Positions 34,063 through 43,351 of a DNA stretch of 64,000 nt are shown piece by piece (the first letter of the stretch is position 1; every line of letters starts with the position of its first letter). Made by a program: the position numbers and the translations under genes. A model generated the notes under the pieces. That model ran no database searches and was not told the origin of the DNA. It saw nothing but the letters and a program-made list of their open reading frames with translations. The stretch is from Simkaniaceae bacterium (GTDB taxonomy: Bacteria; Chlamydiota; Chlamydiia; Chlamydiales; Simkaniaceae): contig CP073763.1 in assembly GCA_018399075.1 (NCBI GenBank), forward strand, positions 1,178,001-1,242,000. Reading direction: 5' to 3'.

Positions 34063-36084
34063 ATGGCTGAAAATCGGCTCATCAATGAAAAGTCTCCCTA
34101 CCTCCTTCAGCATGCGCATAACCCTGTTGATTGGTTTCCTTGGGGAGAAGAGGCCTTTGAAAAAGCTAAGGCACAAGAAAAACCTATTTTTCTCTCCATT
34201 GGATATGCTACTTGCCATTGGTGCCATGTGATGGCTAGGGAGTCTTTTGATAGTCCCGTGATTGCAGAGAGGCTTAATGATGTCTTTGTCTGCATTAAAG
34301 TTGATCGAGAAGAGCTTCCTGAGATTGATAGCCTCTATATGGAGTTTGCTCAAGCTCTGATGGCCTCTGGAACTGGGTGGCCCCTTAATGTTATCCTTAC
34401 TCCTGACTTAAAGCCTTTCTATGCGGTGACCTATTTACCACCTGAACCTCGCCAGGGAATGATGGGGCTTAATGAACTGATCAATCATATTCAGCAACTC
34501 TGGGAAAGTGACGAAAAAGAACTACTTTTCGATCAAGCGAATAAGCTTGTCGACCTTTTTGAGAAATCGGTGACAACTCGAGGCGATGAGTTGCCGAGTG
34601 GCGTATTGATCGATGAAGCGCTTGAAATGCTCTTTGAAACAGCTGACCCTGTTTATGGGGGAATGAAGGGGGCTCCCAAGTTTCCTATGGGCTATCAAGC
34701 TCAATTCTTTCTTAATTATGCCAAAATTTTTTGCGATCAGCGCCCTCTCTTTTTTGTAGAAAAAACCTTAGAGATGATGCATCTGGGTGGTATTTACGAT
34801 CATGTTGGCGGAGGATTTTCTCGCTATAGCGTCGATGAAAAGTGGCTCGTTCCCCATTTTGAGAAGATGCTTTACGATAATGCTATTTTAGCGGGCGCAT
34901 ATCTTGATGGATGGAAGTTCACAAAAAAAGAAAAATTTAAGACAGTTTGCCAGGAAATTTTAGAGTATGTTCTCCGCGATATGAAGCATCCAGAAGGGGG
35001 TTTTTACTCTGCTGAGGATGCAGAAATCGATGGAGTTGAAGGAGCGTTCTATCTATGGACAAAAGGGGAAATCAGAGATATCCTTCCTGCTGATCAATTT
35101 GACATTTTTTGTGACTATTTCGATGTGACAGATGTTGGGAATTTTGGGAAAAAAAATATTTTGCACCGAACTCTTCCAATTGATGAATTCTGTGAGTATA
35201 GGGGTCTAAACCCTTCAGAAGCTGAAGGGATGCTTAAAAATGGGCTTACCCTTCTCTATGAAGCAAGGGAGAAGAGAAAACGCCCCTTTAAAGATGATAA
35301 GATCTTAGTCTCATGGAACGCTCTCATGATTGAGACCTTTGTTCAAGCTGGAATGGCTTTTGATAATACCACCTACCTAGAGGCTGGAGAGGAGGCTGCA
35401 AAATTCATCCGAACCTATCTTTGGAAAGAGGGGAAACTTCTTAGACGTTTCCGTGAAGGGGCTGCAGACTACGAAGGATCTTTGGATGATTACGCCTCCC
35501 TGATTCGTGCTTTGATTTCTCTTTATGAAGCCGGAAGAGGAGAGGAGTATCTGAACTGGGCCATAGAGATGACTTCTCATCTTGAGCAAGAGTATAAAGC
35601 TGATGAAGGAGCCTTTTATCTAACAGGACCTAACCACTCTATTTTGATGCGCCGTTGTGAGCTTTATGATAGTGCGCAACCTTCTGGGAATGCTCTTCAT
35701 GCGGAAAATCTCATACGCCTTTATCAAATTACCCATCATCGAGACTATTGGATTCAAGCAGAAGATATCTTAAAAGTCGCAAAAAGCTTTATTGAAGCCT
35801 ATCCTCAGGGGGCTTCTTATCATCTGATCGCGCTTCACCGCTATCTTAATAAAGAGGCGATAACACTTATTATCTCTCTTGATAAAGATAATGCCCTTGA
35901 AAATGAGCTTAAGAAACTCATTTTTTCAAACTTTCATCCACACTTAGCAATAGCTTGGAAGAAAAACTCTGAAGAGTATCCTTGTATTAATGGGAAAACA
36001 ACGGTTTACCCTTGCAAGCAAGGAAAGTGTCAATCACCTATTAATGAGTGGAATCAAATCGAAAACCTCTTGGTATCCCTCTAG
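34063..36084 (+). CDS. YyaL/SPATA20-type thioredoxin-domain protein (DUF255)
   Basis: A 673-residue protein of the DUF255 family. The N-terminal thioredoxin-like domain begins [20 protein letters not shown] and carries the CxxC motif in [16 protein letters not shown]. The rest has the (alpha/alpha)6-barrel features of N-acylglucosamine epimerase-like proteins (for example [19 protein letters not shown] and [14 protein letters not shown]). The C-terminal [11 protein letters not shown] adds a second Cys pair typical of the family. Function is poorly defined. I chose ATG 34063; the TTG at 34057 is less likely. No clear ribosome site is seen, so coupling to rodZ 13 bases upstream is possible. Confidence 0.88.
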   Translation: MAENRLINEKSPYLLQHAHNPVDWFPWGEEAFEKAKAQEKPIFLSIGYATCHWCHVMARESFDSPVIAERLNDVFVCIKVDREELPEIDSLYMEFAQALMASGTGWPLNVILTPDLKPFYAVTYLPPEPRQGMMGLNELINHIQQLWESDEKELLFDQANKLVDLFEKSVTTRGDELPSGVLIDEALEMLFETADPVYGGMKGAPKFPMGYQAQFFLNYAKIFCDQRPLFFVEKTLEMMHLGGIYDHVGGGFSRYSVDEKWLVPHFEKMLYDNAILAGAYLDGWKFTKKEKFKTVCQEILEYVLRDMKHPEGGFYSAEDAEIDGVEGAFYLWTKGEIRDILPADQFDIFCDYFDVTDVGNFGKKNILHRTLPIDEFCEYRGLNPSEAEGMLKNGLTLLYEAREKRKRPFKDDKILVSWNALMIETFVQAGMAFDNTTYLEAGEEAAKFIRTYLWKEGKLLRRFREGAADYEGSLDDYASLIRALISLYEAGRGEEYLNWAIEMTSHLEQEYKADEGAFYLTGPNHSILMRRCELYDSAQPSGNALHAENLIRLYQITHHRDYWIQAEDILKVAKSFIEAYPQGASYHLIALHRYLNKEAITLIISLDKDNALENELKKLIFSNFHPHLAIAWKKNSEEYPCINGKTTVYPCKQGKCQSPINEWNQIENLLVSL

Positions 36085-36116
36085 GATACATTTAGGTGTG
36101 ACATTGCTTGGATAGA

Positions 36117-36743
36117 TTAAATATCAATAATCACAAGTGCTTTTCCTTCAATAATATGAAACTCAACAGTGTCTTGTATAGCTCGATTGCGAGTTGCATT
36201 TAGACCATCAGGTGTTAATGCTTGGTTTTCAAGCTCCCAAAAAAGACCCTTGGTTGTTAGCGTACATAAGTAAAATGGAAGGATGGAGATTGTTGCATTG
36301 GGTTTTACCTGAGCCCGATAATTCCCTTTTGTAAGAGGTAGACCAATTTTTACCCCCTCCTGATAGTCATCAAGAAAGAAAAAAGAGTGGTTTTTCGCGT
36401 GTTTTAGAAGGGCTTGTATGTTACCTAAAACATGATCAATTTCACCTCCACTTATTCCTAAGACCAGACTCGGCAGAAGATTTCTTTCTTCAGCAAACCT
36501 CATGCATTTTTCAAAATCAGTTGTCTCTTGTTCTGAAACGCAAATCACTTGTGCGCCATTACTTGATGAAACGGAAAGTGAGTCGATATCTCCTATAATA
36601 TAATCAGATTGGAGCCATCGAGCGGCTCCATCTGCAGCAATAATCGGAACGTCTTTTCGCATTTTCTGTAGTATTTGTTTACTAAGTGCTTTGCTATCCA
36701 ACACAATGACACTGAGGTATGAAGAAAGGAGATTTTCAATCAT
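36117..36743 (-). CDS. thiN: Thiamine pyrophosphokinase
   Basis: Transfers pyrophosphate from ATP to thiamine, giving the cofactor TPP. Family motifs are present in order: PIIAADGAARWL (substrate pocket), IIGDIDSL (GDxDS-type metal site), ETTDFEKCMRFA, and GISGGEIDHVLGN (the GGRxDH-like motif, here GGEIDH). The C-terminal beta-sandwich follows (ISILPF). Length 208 is normal. It overlaps the SemiSWEET gene by eight bases, so both are translated from one message that starts with a TPP riboswitch. The cell therefore appears to take up free thiamine and phosphorylate it; no thiamine synthesis gene is in the window. Confidence 0.9.
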   Translation of the reverse strand: MIENLLSSYLSVIVLDSKALSKQILQKMRKDVPIIAADGAARWLQSDYIIGDIDSLSVSSSNGAQVICVSEQETTDFEKCMRFAEERNLLPSLVLGISGGEIDHVLGNIQALLKHAKNHSFFFLDDYQEGVKIGLPLTKGNYRAQVKPNATISILPFYLCTLTTKGLFWELENQALTPDGLNATRNRAIQDTVEFHIIEGKALVIIDI

Positions 36744-37011
36744 ATGTAAAGGCTGCCTTAGGTGTATATCGAATTTTAAAGATAATCAATATGATAGTGA
36801 ACACTGTCATGACTAGATTGGTTATCCAAACGGTCTCTGTCTGTGTTAGAAAACCGTAAGCAACCCAACTAAGAGAACAGACCAAAAAATTAATGAGCAT
36901 CATTAAAGAAAGGTCCTTCGAAGAGCGTGATTTATAGATCTTAATGATTTGAGGAATCAGTGAAAAAATAGAAGTAATAGATGCTATGAGACTAATTATG
37001 ACTAAAAGCAT
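36736..37011 (-). CDS. SemiSWEET (PQ-loop) transporter, proposed thiamine importer
   Basis: A 91-residue membrane protein with three predicted helices, the size of one SemiSWEET triple-helix bundle; such proteins work as dimers. The PQ-loop motif is visible as SLIPQIIKIYKSRSSKDLS in the first helix-loop. WVAYG and a conserved Asn (TNLVMTVFTIILIIF) follow in helices 2 and 3. Characterised SemiSWEETs move sugars. Here the gene sits directly behind a TPP riboswitch and overlaps the thiamine pyrophosphokinase gene, so I infer that it imports thiamine or a precursor. The ribosome site GGAGGG is part of the riboswitch 3' strand. Confidence 0.88.
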   Translation of the reverse strand: MLLVIISLIASITSIFSLIPQIIKIYKSRSSKDLSLMMLINFLVCSLSWVAYGFLTQTETVWITNLVMTVFTIILIIFKIRYTPKAAFTYD

Positions 37012-37117
37012 TTTAAATCCCTCCGCTAGAATTATCTAGATCAGGTTTTACGGGTTAGTCGATTAACTACTTCTCAGCCATTATGAAAGATCAGTTTCTT
37101 GGCACCCCGATTAAAAT
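37012..37117 (-). promoter_or_regulatory. TPP riboswitch (THI element) controlling SemiSWEET-thiN
   Basis: On the minus strand the conserved parts come in the right order: CGGGGTGCC (37109-37101), GGCTGAGA (37079-37072), ACCCG (37055-37051), AACCTGATCTAGATAAT (37047-37031) and TCTAGCGGAGGGA (37030-37018). P2 pairs CGGGGT with ACCCG; P5 pairs CTAG with CTAG around ATAAT. The P1 3' strand, TTAAAAT, runs into the first bases of the start codon. It pairs with ATTTTAA upstream of the aptamer core. The ribosome site GGAGGG lies inside the aptamer, so TPP binding should block translation initiation directly. Confidence 0.93.
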
Positions 37118-37299
37118 CATCAATTTCGTGTACAAAACATTAAAACATTTGCCTATTTATACGAAATGTATTTTCGAAAGTTAGAAGAACTCTATCAACT
37201 CAAGTTACCATCAATAATTTTAGTGTGTCATAAAGTTTTGGAGGCCTAGACAATAATCCTAAAAATTGAGAATATCGATCAAAACGATAGGATGCATTC

Positions 37300-39273
37300 A
37301 TGGATAAAAAAACTCTCGGCGATTACTCGATTATTAAACAGATTGGACAGGGGACTCTTGGTAATGTTTACTTAGCTGAACATCGTTTTGTGAAGCAGCA
37401 GTATGTCCTAAAGGTCCTTCCTGAAGAACTCGCTACGGATCGGAACTTTATTCAACGTTTTGAGAAAGATGTAGGAACTTTAGCAAAACTGGATCATCCC
37501 CACATCGTAAAAGTTCACAATGTTTCTTTTGCAGAGGGGTATTATTTTTTAGTGACCGATTGCATTGTTGACTGTTTTGGAGAAACAACTAATTTAACCC
37601 AATATCTTGGGGTCAATAAGCAAAGTCTAAATGAAAATGAGATTCTTGAATTATTAACACAGGTAGCCTCTGCCTTAACCTATGCTCACCAAAGCTCCTT
37701 TGGGGGTGAAACGTTGGTGCATCGTGGTCTAAAGCTCAATAACATCCTTATAGGTAAGGGCGAAAGAGGGCTACACGTTTATCTTTCAGATTTTGGCCTC
37801 TCTCATATTGTAGGAGAAGGAGCAATCTTGACACGGATGTATAAAGTGCTCTCTGATGTTCTTTCTCTTGATATTTCCAAGTCAACGTTCACTAAGCCAG
37901 GAGAAGAGAAATTTCTTTCAGGGACGTTTGAATCGAGCAAGCTCTCAAAACTCCATGCCTCTTTCTTGCAGACCTATCATTTCTTAGCTCCTGAGCAGCG
38001 AATTTACCGTGAAAAACCGGTGGGACCTAAGGCAGATACATATGCTTTTGGTGTACTGACGTATTTTTTACTGATGCACTCATTTCCGGAAGGAAATTTT
38101 CCTCGGCCTTGTGCTGTCAATCCCGATTTTAGGCTTAATTGGGATCACTTGGTCAACGAGTGTTTAAAACCTGACCCTTCTAAACGTCCTGACTCTCTTT
38201 TAAGGCTTCTCGATACTTTAGCAATTCCTCAAGCAAAACCTGTACGTAGCCTCCCAGAGGAAGAAGATGCGATCCTAGATTGGGATGAAAGTAGTGAAAA
38301 AGGGAAAGAAGAAGAGGTAGGGGCCCTAGCGACTGCTGTAGAAACAGCAGAGGAAGCAATTACTCCAGCACAAACGAAGATGCTTCATGAAGTCACAAGG
38401 ATGGTTAAGGGAGATGCTAAGCCAGACTTAAAGCCTCAAGAGATCAAGAGACCAGAATATGACCCTGATCCTGCTGCGGCATTTCATGTTGATAGCACGG
38501 TTGCTAGATATGTACAAAAAGAAGAAGAGATCAGAAATATTGATCCTATTCAGACTGAAATGGAAGTGGTCGAAGAGGGAGACTATTACAGAGGAAGTGA
38601 TGAAGGGGGGCGTGATGAGCGACCTCGCCATAAAGTTAAGCTTAATAGTTTTGCACTTGATGTCCATCCCGTTACAAATGAACAGTTCGTCCGCTTTTTA
38701 GAAATGATGGGTGGCGAAAAAGACTCGAACAATAGTGATATTATTCACCTTCGCGAGTCTCGAATCCGTCGTCACGGTGGAAAGCTCAGCATTGAATCGG
38801 GCTATTCTAAACACCCCGTAATCGGGGTCACATGGTATGGAGCAATTGCTTATGCCAAGTGGGTCGGTAAACGCCTTCCCACAGAAGCCGAATGGGAAGT
38901 TGCGGCTGCCTGCTGCGAAGAGCTTATGTATACAACAGGGACAAGTATTGAAAGGTCTCAAGCAAACTTCTTTAGCTCGGATACAACAGCTGTAAAAAGT
39001 TATCCTGCAAATAAACTGGGATTATTTGACATGGCAGGCAATGTTTATGAATGGTGCCAAGATTGGTATGATTATAACTATTATGAAGTAGCTATGCAGC
39101 GCCCTGATAATCCGAAGGGTCCATTGCAGGGAGTGTATCGCGTTTTGCGAGGTGGCTGTTGGAAGAGTCTAAAAGATGATCTCCGCTGCTCTCATCGCCA
39201 CCGTAATAATCCAGGAATTGTAAATAGAACTTACGGTTTCCGCTGCGCTGCCGATGTCAAAAAAGAGTCCTAG
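37300..39273 (+). CDS. pkn1: Pkn1-like Ser/Thr protein kinase fused to FGE-sulfatase-type domain
   Basis: A 657-residue fusion. The kinase domain covers about residues 8-310: glycine loop IGQGTLGNVYLAEH, ATP lysine K38, DFG at 164-166, and APEQ after an unusually long activation segment. The catalytic loop reads HRGLKLNN instead of HRDLKxxN, so the catalytic Asp is Gly (codon 37726-37728); activity is doubtful. A charged linker follows, and residues about 410-655 form a formylglycine-generating-enzyme/SUMF-like domain (AYAKWVGKRLPTEAEWEVAA, NVYEWCQDWY, RVLRGGCW). The paired active-site cysteines of true FGE are not evident. The same two-domain layout is known from chlamydial Pkn1. AGGAT before ATG supports the start. 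Confidence 0.88.
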   Translation: MDKKTLGDYSIIKQIGQGTLGNVYLAEHRFVKQQYVLKVLPEELATDRNFIQRFEKDVGTLAKLDHPHIVKVHNVSFAEGYYFLVTDCIVDCFGETTNLTQYLGVNKQSLNENEILELLTQVASALTYAHQSSFGGETLVHRGLKLNNILIGKGERGLHVYLSDFGLSHIVGEGAILTRMYKVLSDVLSLDISKSTFTKPGEEKFLSGTFESSKLSKLHASFLQTYHFLAPEQRIYREKPVGPKADTYAFGVLTYFLLMHSFPEGNFPRPCAVNPDFRLNWDHLVNECLKPDPSKRPDSLLRLLDTLAIPQAKPVRSLPEEEDAILDWDESSEKGKEEEVGALATAVETAEEAITPAQTKMLHEVTRMVKGDAKPDLKPQEIKRPEYDPDPAAAFHVDSTVARYVQKEEEIRNIDPIQTEMEVVEEGDYYRGSDEGGRDERPRHKVKLNSFALDVHPVTNEQFVRFLEMMGGEKDSNNSDIIHLRESRIRRHGGKLSIESGYSKHPVIGVTWYGAIAYAKWVGKRLPTEAEWEVAAACCEELMYTTGTSIERSQANFFSSDTTAVKSYPANKLGLFDMAGNVYEWCQDWYDYNYYEVAMQRPDNPKGPLQGVYRVLRGGCWKSLKDDLRCSHRHRNNPGIVNRTYGFRCAADVKKES

Positions 39274-39736
39274 TTTACTTTTTGTCTGCTTAGGCAATAT
39301 CTGCCGTTCACCCTCACTTCAGGGGTTTATGGAACATATCCTTCAAGAAAAGGGAGTAACGGCCTATGTAGAAAGTTGTGGCCTCCATTCAACGTTTCTT
39401 GGAAATCCCCCGGACCGGCGTATGCAAGATGTTGCAGAAGCGCATGGGATTACTCTGGATAATCGGGCAAAGATTTTCGAAGAGAGCTTTTTTGATCAAT
39501 TTGACGCAATTTTTTGTGTGACTGAAGATATATTATCGGCAGTGAAGGCGATGGCTCACTCGAAAAAGCACCTAGATAAAGTTTTTTTAGCCACACACTT
39601 TTCAACAAAATATAAAGATGAAGAGATTCCTGACCCCTATTTTGGAGGGGAAAAGGGATTTGAGCTCTTATGGGATCGAGTCGAGGATTCTTGCAAGAGT
39701 ATTTTTACCCATTTTTTTGTTGATTCTCCTTCCTGA
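39254..39736 (+). CDS. Low-molecular-weight protein tyrosine phosphatase
   Basis: A 160-residue phosphatase. The active-site loop CLGNICRS (C-X5-R) is near the N-terminus, the general-acid Asp lies in IPDPYFGG, and the helix between them is typical. The start codon is inside the last 20 bases of the kinase gene, so kinase and phosphatase are translated from one message and may act on shared targets. The alternative, an arsenate reductase of the same fold, is less likely because its extra cysteines are missing. Confidence 0.9.
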   Translation: MSKKSPSLLFVCLGNICRSPSLQGFMEHILQEKGVTAYVESCGLHSTFLGNPPDRRMQDVAEAHGITLDNRAKIFEESFFDQFDAIFCVTEDILSAVKAMAHSKKHLDKVFLATHFSTKYKDEEIPDPYFGGEKGFELLWDRVEDSCKSIFTHFFVDSPS

Positions 39737-39755
39737 CTATCTTATTATTAGTGCT

Positions 39756-40697
39756 ATGAAATTATTACTATCAAAACCTAGAGGATTTTGTGCGGGTGTT
39801 GTCCGAGCCATAGAAACAGTTGAGCGGGCCCTTCAAGCCTGGGGTGCTCCGATTTATGTGAAGCATCAGATTGTTCACAACCGCCATGTGGTGGAAGATT
39901 TGGAGAAAAAAGGGGCTATCTTTATTGAAGACTTAGATGAGGTTCCTGAAGGAGCTCGGATTATCTATTCTGCTCATGGGATTCCTCCCTCAGTCCGTGA
40001 CCATGCTAAAAGGCGCAACCTCATTGAAATTGATGCTTCTTGTGGTCTTGTGATACGTGTGCATTCTGCGGCAAAGCGGTATGCCAAAAAGGGGTATCAT
40101 ATTCTCTTGATTGGTCACAAAAACCATGTTGAAGTGGTTGGAACGGCAGGGGAAGCTCCAGAGGATACAACGATTATTGAGTCGGTTAAGGATGTTGAGA
40201 AGCTTAGTTTTCCTCCAGAGCAACGCCTATTTTATACAACACAAACGACCTTGAGCCTCGATGATGTGAAAGAAATTACCGAAGCAATCAAAAAAAAATA
40301 CCCTCTGATTGAAACCCTTCCCAGTTCATCGATCTGCTATGCAACAACGAATAGACAATTAGCTTTGCGCGAAATTACCCATACTGTAGACCTTGTCCTT
40401 GTTGTAGGCGACCCAACGAGTTCAAACTCAAACCGCCTATGTGAAGTGGCTCGGAAGCGGGGCGTTCCTGGCTATCTGATCAATAGTCCTGATGAAATCG
40501 ATCCATCCTGGCTGGAAGGGGTCAAAGCCATTGGCCTTACGGCTGGCGCTTCTACACCTGAATCTGTGGTACAAAAATGTATCGAACACCTCCGCGATCT
40601 CGGCGTTACCGAAACGGAAGAGGTGGAGTATACCGAAGAAAATGTCTTCTTTGAACTTCCCAAAGAAGTTTTAGCTATCTCTTCTCAGGGTTTATAA
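39756..40697 (+). CDS. ispH: 4-hydroxy-3-methylbut-2-enyl diphosphate reductase (IspH/LytB)
   Basis: Last enzyme of the MEP isoprenoid pathway, an iron-sulfur protein making IPP and DMAPP. The three cluster cysteines are C12 (RGFCAGVVRAIE), C96 (DASCGLVIRVH) and C194 (SSICYATTNRQ). HQIVHNRHVVEDL, FIEDLDEVPEGA and TTQTTLSLDD are further family motifs. Where most homologues have DATCP, this one has DASCG. Length 313 is normal. I chose ATG 39756; the longer open frame to 39618 runs inside the phosphatase gene. The ribosome site is weak. The 3' end overlaps the convergent gene by 23 bases. Confidence 0.95.
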   Translation: MKLLLSKPRGFCAGVVRAIETVERALQAWGAPIYVKHQIVHNRHVVEDLEKKGAIFIEDLDEVPEGARIIYSAHGIPPSVRDHAKRRNLIEIDASCGLVIRVHSAAKRYAKKGYHILLIGHKNHVEVVGTAGEAPEDTTIIESVKDVEKLSFPPEQRLFYTTQTTLSLDDVKEITEAIKKKYPLIETLPSSSICYATTNRQLALREITHTVDLVLVVGDPTSSNSNRLCEVARKRGVPGYLINSPDEIDPSWLEGVKAIGLTAGASTPESVVQKCIEHLRDLGVTETEEVEYTEENVFFELPKEVLAISSQGL

Positions 40698-41379
40698 TTT
40701 TATTAATCTTTGCAACAACACTCTCTTTGTTCGTTGCAATTTTTGGCATTCCTCGAAAGCTGCTCAAGTGCTCCCTAAAATTATCAACCACAAAATCAAC
40801 AAGTTGAATAATCGCTTGTTCATTCTTATGTGTTATGACTTGATCCTTAAATGTATCAGAACTACCCAGTCTAATCATTAGACCGTTTAACAGTATTTTA
40901 AGGGCATTAATGCTTACACCATTTTGCTTAAGAATTTCGAGGATCCTCTGGTAAGACTGAAGAATCTCTTCATTAGCCTGGGCAGTCATTGGATTATAGA
41001 TCACTAATGGGATATCGCGGGGAATGACAAGCATTGACAGCTCTAACCCGGCACTTTCATTAAAGGTGGTTTTATCAGGGCGCACTCTAGCTAGGGCGGA
41101 AATTCCACTCTCTTCAAATTCGTCTTTTTGATCAGTTTCTGGGCTGGAAGGGCGATCAGAAGGGGATGAGCCCGATGCTGATCTTCGAGTAAATATTGAA
41201 TAGAGAACATAAAGGACTCCAAGGGCAATAGTAACAATAAGGAGGCGCTTACCTGCAGTTTTTGCCATGCTTGCAATCGTATCAGGGCGGCTAGGATAGG
41301 ATCCTCCAAAGGTTTGATCGAATACGGGTTTAATATGATTGTATGCTTCAGCATGGTGAATGGGTCTGACTTCTGACAT
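40675..41379 (-). CDS. Hypothetical protein with one membrane helix
   Basis: A 234-residue product from ATG 41379, which has AAGAGG upstream; the longer frame to 41499 overlaps the divergent permease gene and is unlikely. There is one membrane helix at about residues 45-63 (LLIVTIALGVLYVLYSIF), then a Ser/Pro/Asp-rich linker (SGSSPSDRPSSPETDQ). A soluble helical domain follows (QSYQRILEILKQNGVSINAL and further helices). No family recognised. The layout suggests a membrane-tethered protein with its main domain on one side. Confidence 0.7.
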   Translation of the reverse strand: MSEVRPIHHAEAYNHIKPVFDQTFGGSYPSRPDTIASMAKTAGKRLLIVTIALGVLYVLYSIFTRRSASGSSPSDRPSSPETDQKDEFEESGISALARVRPDKTTFNESAGLELSMLVIPRDIPLVIYNPMTAQANEEILQSYQRILEILKQNGVSINALKILLNGLMIRLGSSDTFKDQVITHKNEQAIIQLVDFVVDNFREHLSSFRGMPKIATNKESVVAKINKIINPEKR

Positions 41380-41460
41380 TGATTGAACCTCTTGATTTTG
41401 GATAAAAATACTATACCAAAAGATTGAATTTAAAAGTAGAACCAGAGATATACCATTATT

Positions 41461-43335
41461 ATGAAAGAAAAAGTTCAAAAGCAGTCGACGATTACTCAAA
41501 TCGATAAGGGGTCGATGCGTCGAATTTTAGGCGTTGGGGATCTTTTTGCTGTAGGGTATGGGGATCTCGGTTCTTCGATTTATTATGCTTTAGGGATTAC
41601 TGCCTTCTATGCTCTGGGTGCAGCCCCCATTAGCTTAGCTATTGCAGGACTTGTTTTTGCTTGCACAGCACTTTCCTATGCCGAACTTTCTTCGATGCTT
41701 CGTGATGGAGGAGGATCAGCGAGTTTTGCACGTCATGCTTTTAATGATTTGATTTCTTTCATTGCGGGATGGGGACTTCTTCTCGATTTCATTGTAACGA
41801 TTGCCATTTCCTCCTATTCGATCTCTCCCTATTTGGCCTTTTTCTTTGGGGCATTGAAGGTTCCATCATTTAAGATTGGTTTTACTGTTTGTGTAATTGC
41901 AATTCTCTTTGTGATTAACTTTTTTGGGTCAAAAAATTCTGCCCGAATGAGTTGGTTCTTAACGACGTTAACACTTTCCACGCAGGTCTTGATTGTGATT
42001 GTTGGAGCGATTTGGTTTATCCAATTCCCCGATCTTTGGGAGCATCTTAGAATTGGGATTAAAGGATCTTCTTGGTCACCTTCTTGGCCCGACTTTTGGA
42101 AGGGGACAGCCATGGCAATGGTTGCCTATACAGGAATTGAATCAATGGCGCAATTAGGTGGTGAGGCAAAACATCCCGCCAAGACAGTTCCTAGGGCGAT
42201 GATGTTAGCAATGGGAATGCTCCTTTTTGTCTATATTGGAATTGCAATTGTCGCACTCTCTGCTGTCACACCTCAAGTTCTTAGTACACAGTTTTTAGAG
42301 GATCCTATTGCAGGAATTGTCTCGAAATTTCCCTATGGAAGCCGCGTTCTTGGGGGATGGATTGGTCTTCTAGCAGCGATTATCCTCTTTGTTGCAGCTA
42401 ATGCAGGACTGATTGGAGCTTCACGCCTTTCATTTAATATGGGAGAGAACTATCAGCTGCCACGAACGGTATACCGTCTGCATAAGAAGCATAAAACCCC
42501 CGTTGTTTCTCTAGGGATTTTTGCAGTCTTAGCCATGATCATTGTAATTGCCTCAAGAGGAAAGCTCACATTCCTTGCAGATCTTTATAACTTCGGGGCA
42601 ATGCTTGCCTTTTTTATGACCCACCTTTCCCTTGTCTTCCTCCGTATTCGCCGTCCTGATATGAAACGGCCATTTAAGGTCCCCTTTAATATAAAAATTA
42701 GAGGCTACTCGATTCCTATAACAGGGGTTCTTGGTGGACTTGCAACAGCAGCTACGTGGTGCCTTGTTGTGTGGACAAAACCCGATGGGCGCTATCTTGG
42801 CTTTGCTTGGCTCATTATAGGTCTTACAATGTACTTCTATTATCGTCGTAGAGAGTCCATTGCTCCAGCAGGAAAGATTGAAATCCAAAAGATCCAAGTT
42901 CCAGATTTCCAAGCAAAGAAATATAAGCATATTTTAGTTCCAACGCGTGGAGGAAAAGAAACACAAACAGTTCAAATGGCATGTGAGATGGCAAAGCTGC
43001 ATAGCGCAGATGTGACAGCTGTCCATGTTGTTGAGGTACCCTTTTCTCTTCCTCTTGAAACCCCCCTTTATCATCGAACAGTTGTGGCAGAGTCGATCCT
43101 TAAAAGGGCAGAAGCCATTGGTAGGGAGTTTAATGTTCGGATTAATCTGCGGATTGTTCAAGCGAGAACAGTCGATGCTGCTATCCTTGAGCTCATCGAA
43201 AATGAAAGCTATGATCTTCTTGTGATGGGAGCGATGGTTCCCAGCAGTGGCGGTTCTAAGGGGTATGGCTCAGTCGTAGAAAGAGTTTTGAAAGATTCAA
43301 AATGTCCCATTTGGATAAGCTGTTTTTCAGTCTAG
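41461..43335 (+). CDS. APC-family amino acid permease with C-terminal UspA domain
   Basis: A 624-residue fusion. Residues about 20-460 form the APC carrier with twelve helices (GVGDLFAVGYGDLGSSIYYA at the start, AYTGIESMAQLGGEAKHPAK in TM6-7, and RPFKVPFNI between TM10 and TM11). Residues about 475-624 form a universal-stress UspA-type domain (KHILVPTRGGKETQTVQMAC, VTAVHVVEVPF, YDLLVMGAMVPSSGGSKGYG, VVERVLKDSKCPIWI), with a nucleotide-binding glycine-rich loop. UspA tails on permeases are thought to be regulatory, perhaps ATP- or nucleotide-sensing. Substrate is unknown. The ribosome site is weak. Confidence 0.9.
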   Translation: MKEKVQKQSTITQIDKGSMRRILGVGDLFAVGYGDLGSSIYYALGITAFYALGAAPISLAIAGLVFACTALSYAELSSMLRDGGGSASFARHAFNDLISFIAGWGLLLDFIVTIAISSYSISPYLAFFFGALKVPSFKIGFTVCVIAILFVINFFGSKNSARMSWFLTTLTLSTQVLIVIVGAIWFIQFPDLWEHLRIGIKGSSWSPSWPDFWKGTAMAMVAYTGIESMAQLGGEAKHPAKTVPRAMMLAMGMLLFVYIGIAIVALSAVTPQVLSTQFLEDPIAGIVSKFPYGSRVLGGWIGLLAAIILFVAANAGLIGASRLSFNMGENYQLPRTVYRLHKKHKTPVVSLGIFAVLAMIIVIASRGKLTFLADLYNFGAMLAFFMTHLSLVFLRIRRPDMKRPFKVPFNIKIRGYSIPITGVLGGLATAATWCLVVWTKPDGRYLGFAWLIIGLTMYFYYRRRESIAPAGKIEIQKIQVPDFQAKKYKHILVPTRGGKETQTVQMACEMAKLHSADVTAVHVVEVPFSLPLETPLYHRTVVAESILKRAEAIGREFNVRINLRIVQARTVDAAILELIENESYDLLVMGAMVPSSGGSKGYGSVVERVLKDSKCPIWISCFSV

Positions 43336-43351
43336 TCACTACTAAATCTTA

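Noticed and set aside
39618-39755. 46-codon extension of IspH
   Set aside because: It lies within the phosphatase gene in another frame; the IspH family starts at the Met encoded at 39756 (residue 12 Cys fits).
41380-41499. 40-codon extension of the hypothetical protein at 40675-41379
   Set aside because: It runs across the start of the divergent permease gene, and ATG 41379 has its own ribosome site.
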